From Chloroflexota bacterium (GTDB lineage Bacteria; Chloroflexota; Dehalococcoidia; Lucifugimonadales; UBA3495), in contig JADFPM010000195.1 in NCBI GenBank assembly GCA_022562335.1, forward strand, positions 1-5,197: 5,197 nt of DNA, in the 5' to 3' direction. Position numbers and translations under genes: made by a program. The notes under the pieces are model-generated. The model saw only the letters and a program-made list of their open reading frames with translations. It did not search any database and was not told where the DNA came from. Every line of letters starts with the position of its first letter. The stretch's first letter is position 1. Positions 1-5,086 of this stretch are shown in pieces.

Positions 1-1082
1 ATTCGAGTCAATTGGCGGTAGTGGCTGGCTTCCACCCGGTTCTTCACCCGCTGCATCTCCTCCGGGGACGGGGGCGCCTGCCGCGCCTTTTCCATCTCTT
101 CGTCGATGGCAGCCTCAACCTCGGCCAGCGAGTGACCCTCGGCCGCGGTGGCCACCACCATGAACTGCCCGGCGATCTCCGACGGATAGTAGCGGATGCC
201 CACGCTCTGGGCTATTTGCTTTTCATAGACCAGGGAGCGGTGGAGGCGGGAACTGATACCGTCGGATAAGACGGCCTGCAAAACGTCCAGCGGGGCGTCG
301 TCGGGGTCCAGGTCTGGGGGTGTCGGCCAGGCGATGTAAAGCCGGGGAAGGGAGACTTTGTCCCGCATTTCCAGTTCTACCCGGCCGGACAATGACGAAT
401 CGTGGCGGCCCTTGCGGGACAAGGGCGGTCCCGGAGGAAGATCGCCAAAGTAACGGTCCACCATCTCCAACGTCTGGTCCCGGTCGAAATCCCCGGCGAT
501 GGCCAAACTGCCGTTGGAGGGCGCGTAGAATCTACGAAAGAAGTCTTTGATGTCGTCCAAGCTGGCGGCGTCCAGGTCCTCCTGGGAACCGATGGTCATC
601 CAATTGTAGGGATGGGGCGATGGGAAAAGAGCTTCTTGGATGTGCCACGAAGCCATTCCGTAGGGACGGTTCTCATAGGTCTGACGGCGCTCGTTTTTGA
701 CCACGTCCCGTTGAATGTCGAACCGCTGCTGGTCCAGGGCGTCCAGCAAGAATCCCATGCGGTCGGCCTCCAACCACAGGGCAAGCTCCAAATAGTTGGA
801 CGGCACGTCTTCCCAATAATTGGTGCGGTCCTGGGTGGTGGAGCCGTTGAGGTTGGCCCCGGCCTTTTGTAAAGGCTCGAAATGGCTGCTGTTGTGGTGT
901 TTGGATCCTTCGAACATCACGTGCTCAAAAAGATGAGCAAAGCCGGTGCGGCCCACCTCTTCATCCTTCGACCCCACGTGGTACCACACGTTCACAGCCA
1001 CCAAAGGTATCGCATGGTCTTGATGAAGGATGACGTCCAAGCCATTGGAAAGAGTGTGTTTTTCGAAGGAAATAGAAACCAT
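1..1082 (-). CDS. M16 family zinc metallopeptidase (insulinase-like), C-terminus cut off by window edge
   Basis: Seen: 360 residues are visible. They include the inverted zinc motif HLFEH at residues 50-54 (His50, catalytic Glu53, His54) and the distal zinc ligand Glu131 in VVKNERRQ, 77 residues after the last His. ENRPYG at 137-142, typical of bacterial M16 enzymes, follows. The second domain (M16_C) begins near residue 170 and includes FYAPSNGSLAIAGDF at 185-199. Family knowledge: M16 enzymes are clamshell proteases that cut peptides or processed proteins; bacterial members are about 420 residues, or about 900 when two units are fused, so 60 or more residues are missing. The start at 1082 is chosen because AGAGGA lies 9 bases upstream; the frame stays open further upstream to an ATG at 1250 that has no ribosome binding site. 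No signal peptide is seen from the chosen start, so a cytoplasmic location is inferred. It lies 232 bases downstream of the flavoprotein gene on the same strand. The substrate is unknown. Confidence 0.93.
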   Translation of the reverse strand, partial: MVSISFEKHTLSNGLDVILHQDHAIPLVAVNVWYHVGSKDEEVGRTGFAHLFEHVMFEGSKHHNSSHFEPLQKAGANLNGSTTQDRTNYWEDVPSNYLELALWLEADRMGFLLDALDQQRFDIQRDVVKNERRQTYENRPYGMASWHIQEALFPSPHPYNWMTIGSQEDLDAASLDDIKDFFRRFYAPSNGSLAIAGDFDRDQTLEMVDRYFGDLPPGPPLSRKGRHDSSLSGRVELEMRDKVSLPRLYIAWPTPPDLDPDDAPLDVLQAVLSDGISSRLHRSLVYEKQIAQSVGIRYYPSEIAGQFMVVATAAEGHSLAEVEAAIDEEMEKARQAPPSPEEMQRVKNRVEASHYRQLTR

Positions 1083-1314
1083 ACTCAGTTTTCCTCTGCC
1101 GCCCATTGCCGGAGCAATCGGGCGGCGTTTACTAATATCCTGGGGTTGGGCCGTTTCCCGGTGCCAGATGGGTAATCCCCGAACGGCGACCGTATTGATG
1201 GCCCGCCGAGCCGCGCGGATAGATCTGGCAGTCATAACTGGGAACGCCATGACGGCGGCTGGACGAGTTAACGGCCGGGGACGGAAGGGGTATGGCGGTC
1301 AGCTAAACTTGGGC
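1083..1314. other. Intergenic stretch between flavoprotein and M16 genes
   Basis: These 232 bases hold no recognised gene. The frame of the M16 gene is open through it on the minus strand, and from the ATG at 1250 would add 56 Arg-rich residues with no family resemblance. I found no convincing -35/-10 pair and no hairpin with a T tract, so whether the M16 gene is transcribed from its own promoter or by read-through from the flavoprotein gene cannot be told. Confidence 0.6.
1092..1097 (-). promoter_or_regulatory. Ribosome binding site of the M16 peptidase gene
   Basis: AGAGGA on the minus strand, 9 bases before the ATG at 1082. It decides the start in favour of residue Met at 1082 over the in-frame ATGs at 1106 and 1250. 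Confidence 0.6.
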
Positions 1315-1884
1315 CTAAACATCCGTCGCGCGGTCGGGCATTTCCCGGTTCTGGTTGGCGGCGATCTCTTCGGTGTCCCATAGCTTGGAGAACGTGAAGG
1401 CCCGGGGGCAGTGTCCGTAGGCCTCTTCGACCTCTATCAGGACCCCTTGAAGGTGGTGGGACCGGTCGTCGGGATTGTGGAGGGCAACCTGGATGTTGCG
1501 CCGGTCCAATTCCTCTTTGTTTACGATGGTGGCTTTGCCGTTGACCCTGACGGTCGCATTGATGCCGGGGATCATGAAGATGAGACCGATCGAGGGATTG
1601 GCCTCCAGGTTCTGGTAAGACTGGAACAGCTTATTGCCGGCCACGTCGGGGAACAGCAAGTGGTGCTCGTCCAATATGGTCACGAACCCAGGCTTGCCCC
1701 CTTTGGGAGAAGCGTCGCAATTCCCGTCGGCGTCGGCGCTGGCCATGACGGCGAAGGGAGAAAGCTTGATGAATTCTTGAACGTAGGGTGTCAACCGGGC
1801 TTTGACCTTGTTGGCCGTGGTCTCTTTGGGGTCGCCGAAAGTCTCGTTAAAACTGCTACGAGCGGCTGTTTTGCTGGTGGCCAT
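1315..1884 (-). CDS. Pyridoxamine 5'-phosphate oxidase-type FMN flavoprotein, DR_2398-like family
   Basis: Seen: a 189-residue protein with the split-barrel PPOX pattern. AVMASADADGNCDASPKGG (about 45-63) carries the SPKG motif at 59-62. PGFVTILD (65-72), LLFPDVAGNK (76-85), NPSIGLIFMIPG (96-107) and RVNGKA (113-118) follow, and near the C-terminus comes AYGHCPRA with KLW (155-169). Family knowledge: these motifs mark the PPOX-class FMN-dependent proteins named after DR_2398, about 180-210 residues, which bind FMN as dimers; most have no proven substrate. This is not the vitamin B6 enzyme PdxH itself. The start is supported by GGAGA 6 bases before the ATG, and a good promoter lies just upstream. 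The first 25 residues are polar and probably flexible. The physiological reaction cannot be told from sequence; a redox or detoxifying role is inference only. Confidence 0.9.
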   Translation of the reverse strand: MATSKTAARSSFNETFGDPKETTANKVKARLTPYVQEFIKLSPFAVMASADADGNCDASPKGGKPGFVTILDEHHLLFPDVAGNKLFQSYQNLEANPSIGLIFMIPGINATVRVNGKATIVNKEELDRRNIQVALHNPDDRSHHLQGVLIEVEEAYGHCPRAFTFSKLWDTEEIAANQNREMPDRATDV

Positions 1885-1926
1885 GGTTACTCTCCATCTG
1901 CCAAAAAATCTAACTGGATGGCGTCC

Positions 1927-1955
1927 ATTCTAACCGGGCGTCCGGCATTGGGCAA
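1927..1955 (-). promoter_or_regulatory. Promoter of the PPOX flavoprotein gene
   Basis: On the minus strand TTGCCC (1950-1955) and TAGAAT (1927-1932) are separated by exactly 17 bases, matching the -35 and -10 consensus at 4/6 and 5/6 positions. The predicted transcript start near 1920 gives a leader of about 36 bases, which contains the ribosome binding site at 1891-1895. Confidence 0.6.
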
Positions 1956-2003
1956 GCCGATGAATGGCGGCGGCGAGGCAGATCCAGGCCCGATTCTTTG
2001 CGC

Positions 2004-2034
2004 TATTTCGAACCTTTCGCCCGGCGTCGAAATA
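2004..2034. repeat. 8-base perfect inverted repeat directly after the cobD-like stop codon
   Basis: TATTTCGA (2004-2011) and TCGAAATA (2027-2034) are exact reverse complements with 15 bases between them. The repeat touches the stop codon of the CobD-like gene at 2035-2037. No T tract follows on the minus strand, so it is not a standard intrinsic terminator; it could protect the 3' end of the mRNA or be a protein binding site near the flavoprotein promoter. Confidence 0.5.
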
Positions 2035-3165
2035 TCACGCCAACGCCTCCATCACCTGAATCAACCGTTGGCAATCGGGCAGGGAACGGATGCCGATCCT
2101 GATGTATTGGGGGAGGCCGAAGGAGGTGCAATCTCGAACGATCATACCCTTTCGGGCCAGCTTGTCGCGCCACGAAGGGGCGTCTCCTACCTGCACCAAA
2201 AGGAAGTTGGCGGCGGATGGGGGAACCGGGAACTCCAAAGCGTTGAGACGTTGGACCAAGAATCCTTTGGAGCGGGCCACCTCGGACCGGGACCTGGCCA
2301 GGTAATCCGAATCCGCCAGGGCGGCCAGCGCCCCCGCCTGGGCCAGGCCGTTGACGCTCCAATCGGGTTGGTATGCGGCCAACCGGGAGATCACCGGCTC
2401 CGCAGCCATGCAGTACCCGACCCGCAGGCCGGTCAGCGCGTAATCCTTGGTCATGGACCGCAGGATGACCACGTTGTCCCGTTCCAACATGGCCAGGCTA
2501 TCCCACGGCTGCTCCACAAAGGAAATGTAGGCTTCGTCCAACACCAGGAGAGCGCCCCCGCGTTGGGCGGCGCCGGCCAACTTATCGATGTCCGCTTGTT
2601 CCAGGTAAGAGCCGGTGGGGTTATTTGGATTGCAAACAAAAACCAGCCGGGGCGTATGGGACTCTATGAGCCGGGCGGCCAGGTCGAGGTCCCAGAGAAA
2701 ATCGGGAGGAGGTCCGGCGTCCAAGGTGGAAACGGCGGCTCCCTGCAACGAGCAGGCGCCCTGATATTCCCCATAGGTCGGCGTCAGTATCAGAGCGGAA
2801 CCGCCGGTTTGTCCGCCGGTTATTCCGTATGAGGTTGGGAAATAGGCCCGGGTAAGGAGGTGAATGATCTCAGTGGACCCGTTGCCGACCAGTAGCTGTT
2901 CTGGGCTTACGGTCTGTGACGAGTTGGTTTGGCGGGAAAGGTGTCCGGCCAAAGCCTCTTTAAGTTCCAGGCTATCGGGGTCGGGGTAGGCGGCAAGTTC
3001 AACCCCCTTCATGGCCTGCCATATCCCCTGAGGGGGTCCGATGGGGCTGATGCTGGCGCTAAAGTCCAACACATCTTCGGGACGGAGGCCCAGAGCCCGT
3101 AGGTCGGAGGGTTTTATGCCGCCGTGGACGGGCCTGGCCGGTTGGGTATTCTTTTGGTCAGCCAT
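2035..3165 (-). CDS. cobD: PLP-dependent aminotransferase-fold enzyme, threonine-phosphate decarboxylase (CobD)-like
   Basis: Seen: 376 residues with a fold-type I PLP core. VHGG is at 13-16, DFSASISPIGPP at 34-45, YPDPDSLELKEALA at 60-73 and VGNGSTEIIHLL at 93-104. CNPNNPTG is at 178-185, DEAY at 210-213 (Asp210 for the PLP ring nitrogen), SMTKDYALTGLRVGY at 237-251 (Lys240 for the PLP Schiff base, Arg248 for PLP phosphate) and YIRIGIR at 354-360 (Arg356 likely binds substrate). Family knowledge: the HGG plus DFSxxIxPxGPP opening is characteristic of CobD (L-threonine-phosphate decarboxylase, giving the aminopropanol linker of cobalamin), while HisC usually has NANENPYGP. Typical length is 350-370. 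The start is uncertain. The ATG at 3165 fits family length, while the in-frame TTG at 3243 falls on the predicted transcript start. No cobalamin or histidine gene is beside it, so HisC-like or other aminotransferase activity remains possible. An extra Gly-rich loop is seen at 110-123. Confidence 0.88.
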   Translation of the reverse strand: MADQKNTQPARPVHGGIKPSDLRALGLRPEDVLDFSASISPIGPPQGIWQAMKGVELAAYPDPDSLELKEALAGHLSRQTNSSQTVSPEQLLVGNGSTEIIHLLTRAYFPTSYGITGGQTGGSALILTPTYGEYQGACSLQGAAVSTLDAGPPPDFLWDLDLAARLIESHTPRLVFVCNPNNPTGSYLEQADIDKLAGAAQRGGALLVLDEAYISFVEQPWDSLAMLERDNVVILRSMTKDYALTGLRVGYCMAAEPVISRLAAYQPDWSVNGLAQAGALAALADSDYLARSRSEVARSKGFLVQRLNALEFPVPPSAANFLLVQVGDAPSWRDKLARKGMIVRDCTSFGLPQYIRIGIRSLPDCQRLIQVMEALA

Positions 3166-3249
3166 GGGGGTTGGGCTTGTGCCTCCGGTCGATGCCAGGG
3201 CTGCGATCACATGTGCCGAGGTATTCGTTGACTGGCGAGCCAATGCCGG

Positions 3250-3278
3250 ATTATCTTCCGGGCCGTCCGGTTCGTCAA
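3250..3278 (-). promoter_or_regulatory. Promoter of the cobD-like gene
   Basis: On the minus strand TTGACG (3273-3278) and GATAAT (3250-3255) are separated by exactly 17 bases, each matching consensus at 5/6 positions. The predicted transcript start is near 3243, which leaves a leader of about 78 bases before the ATG at 3165. It lies just beyond the terminator of the upstream gene, so this gene is an independent unit. Confidence 0.7.
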
Positions 3279-3313
3279 GAAAACGGCGGGGACCATGCAG
3301 GGGTTATGAGGAT

Positions 3314-3346
3314 AAAAAAACCGGGCCTCGTTTTAGTGAGGCCCGG
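3314..3346 (-). terminator. Intrinsic terminator of the A-type Fe-S protein gene
   Basis: A perfect 9-base stem (3321-3329 with 3338-3346) with an 8-base loop is followed on the minus strand by seven T residues (complement of 3314-3320). It ends transcription 26 or so bases past the stop codon at 3372 and separates this gene from the cobD-like gene. Confidence 0.92.
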
Positions 3347-3371
3347 ATTCAAGTTTCGTCAGAAGTGGGGT

Positions 3372-3749
3372 TTAATGACCGCTGCCGCAGCCACATCCGC
3401 CTCCGCCTCCGCCGCTGCCACATCCACAACCGCCGCCGCCGCTGCCGCAACCACCGGCGCTGGCGTACATCGGGTTGTTGATGACAAAGCCAACCTGGCC
3501 TCCCAGGTTCTCGACGTAGTCGATGGTGGCTTCTTCAAGGAATGGTGCGCTGTCTGAATCCATGAGGAACTTGACGCCTTCGACTTCCAGTGTCGTGTCG
3601 TCGGCCTGGCTCTCCTTCTCCATGGTCAGCATGTATTGCACGCCGCCGCTCTCCGAGGGCATGGCAATGACCCGGAGGGCGCCCTGTTCCTCTCCCTGCT
3701 CTTCCATGACTTCCTTGAGTTTCTCGACCGCTAGTGTAGTGACTTCCAT
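3372..3749 (-). CDS. A-type iron-sulfur carrier (IscA/HesB-like) with Gly/Cys-rich tail
   Basis: Seen: 125 residues, close to the usual 105-125. LAVEKLKEVMEEQ at 6-18 and ALRVIAM at 24-30 match the start of the fold. ESGGVQYMLTME at 33-44 lines up with the GGCSGFQY segment. FLMDSDSAPFLEEATIDYV lies at 61-79 and GFVINNP at 87-93. Family knowledge: A-type proteins bind Fe-S clusters or iron through three Cys, one in GGCSG and two in a C-terminal CGC, and deliver clusters to apo-proteins in the cytoplasm. Odd: the first Cys is replaced by Ser34. The normal CGC position reads C101-G-S103 and is followed by a Gly-rich tail with two CGCGSG copies (Cys108, 110, 119, 121) ending in His125. It may therefore bind metal differently or be a repurposed relative. 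The start at 3749 is fixed by AAGGAG 9 bases upstream; the longer frame to 3821 lacks this and adds 24 unrelated residues. A promoter lies upstream and a terminator downstream, so it is a single-gene unit. Confidence 0.88.
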   Translation of the reverse strand: MEVTTLAVEKLKEVMEEQGEEQGALRVIAMPSESGGVQYMLTMEKESQADDTTLEVEGVKFLMDSDSAPFLEEATIDYVENLGGQVGFVINNPMYASAGGCGSGGGGCGCGSGGGGGGCGCGSGH

Positions 3750-3758
3750 ATGTAAACG

Positions 3759-3764
3759 CTCCTT
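3759..3764 (-). promoter_or_regulatory. Ribosome binding site of the A-type Fe-S gene
   Basis: AAGGAG on the minus strand, 9 bases before the ATG at 3749. It is the strongest ribosome binding site in the window and excludes the upstream ATG at 3821 as the start. Confidence 0.8.
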
Positions 3765-3805
3765 GAAAGTTGGCCAAGTAGCGATGGTGGCACAACCGAA
3801 TTCGT

Positions 3806-3835
3806 GTAATAAAAGTACCATAGCCGGTCAATCAA
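3806..3835 (-). promoter_or_regulatory. Probable promoter of the A-type Fe-S gene
   Basis: On the minus strand TTGATT (3830-3835) and TATTAC (3806-3811) are separated by 18 bases, each 4/6 to consensus. A second -35-like TTGACT lies at 3836-3841 but has no good -10 at the right distance. The predicted leader is about 50 bases. Confidence 0.4.
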
Positions 3836-3919
3836 AGTCAACGTTCGGGGAAGCCTGACCCGCGATCTTCCGCCGGACGTCTCCCGGCAAACTTGAACGG
3901 GTGTCAGCCATTGATTGAC
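3827..3919. repeat. Inverted pair of TTGATTGAC elements in the divergent control region
   Basis: TTGATTGAC occurs on the plus strand at 3911-3919 and on the minus strand at 3835-3827, with 75 bases between the copies. Each copy overlaps a predicted -35 region, one for each direction. This may be a shared regulator site, or chance, since promoters both contain TTGA-type sequence. Confidence 0.45.
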
Positions 3920-3921
3920 AC
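3901..3921. promoter_or_regulatory. Inverted repeat overlapping the plus-strand -35 (possible operator)
   Basis: GTGTCA (3901-3906) and TGACAC (3916-3921) are exact reverse complements with 9 bases between them. The right arm overlaps the TTGACA at 3915-3920, a layout typical of repressor sites. No regulator gene is visible in the window. Confidence 0.4.
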
Positions 3922-3942
3922 TCCGGGAATCCGGTCTCTAAC
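3915..3942 (+). promoter_or_regulatory. Plus-strand promoter ahead of the leader/terminator
   Basis: A perfect TTGACA (3915-3920) and TCTAAC (3937-3942, 4/6) are separated by 16 bases. A transcript would start near 3949, run through the hairpin at 3964-3977 and meet the terminator at 3984-4020. Confidence 0.5.
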
Positions 3943-3948
3943 CTCGTA

Positions 3949-4020
3949 AATAACAAATCGAGGCCCGGCGAGCCGGGTGGCGCAAAAGGGACGGACCCTG
4001 ACAGAGGTCCGTCCCTTTTT
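3949..4020 (+). ncRNA. Possible short leader RNA or attenuator ahead of the phage protease
   Basis: Inferred from layout only. The predicted promoter at 3915-3942 would give an RNA of about 70 bases with a small hairpin (3964-3968 pairing with 3973-3977, loop CGAG) and then the strong terminator. It matches no RNA family that I recognise. It could be a small RNA in its own right or a leader that limits expression of the prohead protease. It may also be mere leftover promoter and terminator from a gene lost when the phage module arrived. Confidence 0.3.
3984..4020. terminator. Strong bidirectional intrinsic terminator
   Basis: A perfect 14-base stem (3984-3997 with 4006-4019) with the 8-base loop CTGACAGA has a ten-base GC-rich core starting GGGACGGACC, flanked by AAAA on the left and TTTTT on the right. 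It can therefore stop transcription on both strands. It ends 10 bases before the first ATG of the prohead protease. Confidence 0.92.
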
Positions 4021-4029
4021 GATTCAGGC

Positions 4030-4962
4030 ATGGGGATCGAATCGGGAACAGGGGATGAGATCTTGACTCAACAACAGCACGACCAATGGCAGCGGGAACG
4101 CCTGTTGGAGGCGCTGGATGCCCACCGCCGAGGTATCGGCGATGCGCCGGTGCTGCGCAAGTGGAGCGCATACCCCGGTGATGCCGTGGGTTCGGACGAT
4201 GGTCAGAAGCCAGACGAACCGATGGCGTTTGTGATTTCCACCGATGAAGTGGACCGCCATGGCGACGTCATCGCTGCCGATGGATGGAACCTGGATGCGT
4301 ATCGAAAGAACCCGGTTTTCCTTTGGGCCCACGATTACGCCCGCCCGGTCATCGGCAAGGCGGTCGATATTTGGAAGGAGCCCCACCGCTTGATGGCAAA
4401 GATCCAGTTTGCCCCCACGGAGTTTGCCCAAGAGGTGGCAGGCCTTTACGAGACCGGCTACCAGAGGGGCGTTTCGGTGGGATTCAAGCCCATCAAATAC
4501 GAAGAGCGCCGCCACGAAAAGACCGGGGCGTTTTTGGGCATCCGCTTTCTGGAACAGGAACTGTTGGAGGCCAGCGCGGTGCCCGTTCCGGCCAACCGCA
4601 ACGCGCTGCGCCGGGCCCTGGAACATGCTCCCCGGCTGAGGGAATACTTGGGCGGGTTTGAAGACCAAAGGGGGCCATGGTCCGGGATCGAAGCCCGCCG
4701 GGGTTCCCTGGAGGGTTCAGACCCAATCATCGCCGGAAATACAGCCCTGGAAGCCGTTTGGCCCCAGATTTCGGCCCAGGTGGACGACCTGGCCAAGCTG
4801 CTTGGGGAGCTTGCCGAGATGGTGGATGAGGTGCAATTGACGCTGCCCCAAGGATTCAGCCCCGGCGGTTTCAGCCCATCCGGAGGGTCCAGTCGGTTGG
4901 AGGTGGACCAGGTGCTATCGGCCCTGAGGGACGCCAGAGCGCCGATGGTTCACCCCAGATGA
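4030..4962 (+). CDS. HK97-type phage prohead protease (S78-like family) with C-terminal extension
   Basis: Seen: 310 residues. The protease core runs from about 65 to 199. MAFVISTDEVDRHGDVIAA (65-83) is followed by GWNLDAYRKNPVFLWAHDY (85-103, catalytic His101), KIQFAPTEFAQEV (124-136), RGVSVGFKP (146-154, catalytic Ser149) and LLEASAVPVPANRNAL (178-193). Family knowledge: these motifs define the protease that trims the capsid scaffold during head maturation in HK97-type tailed phages; it usually sits between portal and major capsid genes. Odd: residues 200-310 lie beyond the usual domain, with a Leu-rich helical stretch (about 236-275) and a Gly/Ser/Phe-rich repeat (GFSPGGFSPSGG, about 277-288). 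The start is unsure: the ATG at 4030 has no good ribosome binding site and sits 10 bases after a terminator, whereas TTG at 4063 has GGGG 8 bases upstream and would make 299 residues. No terminase or portal precedes it. Confidence 0.93.
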   Translation: MGIESGTGDEILTQQQHDQWQRERLLEALDAHRRGIGDAPVLRKWSAYPGDAVGSDDGQKPDEPMAFVISTDEVDRHGDVIAADGWNLDAYRKNPVFLWAHDYARPVIGKAVDIWKEPHRLMAKIQFAPTEFAQEVAGLYETGYQRGVSVGFKPIKYEERRHEKTGAFLGIRFLEQELLEASAVPVPANRNALRRALEHAPRLREYLGGFEDQRGPWSGIEARRGSLEGSDPIIAGNTALEAVWPQISAQVDDLAKLLGELAEMVDEVQLTLPQGFSPGGFSPSGGSSRLEVDQVLSALRDARAPMVHPR

Positions 4963-4965
4963 GGA

Positions 4966-5004
4966 GCCACACCCGCCGGGGTGTGGCGTTAATCGAGCTT
5001 TTTT
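4966..5004 (+). terminator. Hairpin after the prohead protease, possible weak terminator
   Basis: A perfect 9-base stem (4966-4974 with 4979-4987, loop GCCG) starts 4 bases after the stop codon. Six T residues (4999-5004) follow but are 11 bases beyond the stem, further than in a standard intrinsic terminator. It may act as a partial terminator or mRNA-stabilising hairpin between the protease and the next gene. Confidence 0.45.
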
Positions 5005-5086
5005 ACAAGAGACCGGGAATTGACGGCGGCTCAAAGGTTTTATCCAGTTGGCGGAAACATTCGAGAATCGGATATGGGAGGCAAGC

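Noticed and set aside
402..872. A 156-codon plus-strand open frame
   Set aside because: Antisense shadow of the M16 peptidase, whose zinc motif and domain order are unambiguous.
1083..1250. A 56-residue Arg-rich N-terminal extension of the M16 peptidase from the ATG at 1250, resembling a targeting presequence
   Set aside because: No ribosome binding site at 1250, no similarity to M16 N-termini, and a good AGAGGA at the right distance before the ATG at 1082.
1411..2832. A 473-codon open frame on the plus strand
   Set aside because: It lies antisense to the flavoprotein and CobD-like genes and the gap between them. Its product is Gly/Val/Gln-rich with no family motif, as expected from the reverse of GC-rich codons. 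The minus-strand genes carry clear catalytic motifs.
3321..3968. Ten-base inverted copies of CGAGGCCCGG flanking the Fe-S gene (3321-3330 and 3959-3968)
   Set aside because: The left copy is just one arm of the terminator and the right one a GC-rich hairpin. Short GC-rich matches are expected here and there are no element-like ends or target duplication.
3883..3990. Resemblance to a c-di-GMP (GEMM) riboswitch from GGCAAAC and GGCGCAAAA pieces
   Set aside because: The pieces are about 100 bases apart, far more than in that riboswitch, and the receptor stems are absent.
3972..4020. Resemblance to a T-box leader (GGGTGGCGC followed by an AGGGACG/CGTCCCT terminator)
   Set aside because: The T-box core sequence is not matched, the terminator arms are in the opposite order to T-box leaders, and the downstream gene is not an aminoacyl-tRNA synthetase or amino-acid gene.
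3828..4031. A 67-codon minus-strand open frame across the control region
   Set aside because: It runs through the strong bidirectional terminator, has no ribosome binding site and no recognisable family.
4024..4668. A 214-codon open frame on the minus strand
   Set aside because: Antisense to the prohead protease core, with no motif, and it overlaps nothing conserved.
5019..5076. Possible promoters before the last gene (TTGACG at 5019-5024; TTGGCG with GATATG)
   Set aside because: The first has only a poor -10 at 15 bases; the second has weak hexamers and would start transcription on top of the ribosome binding site.
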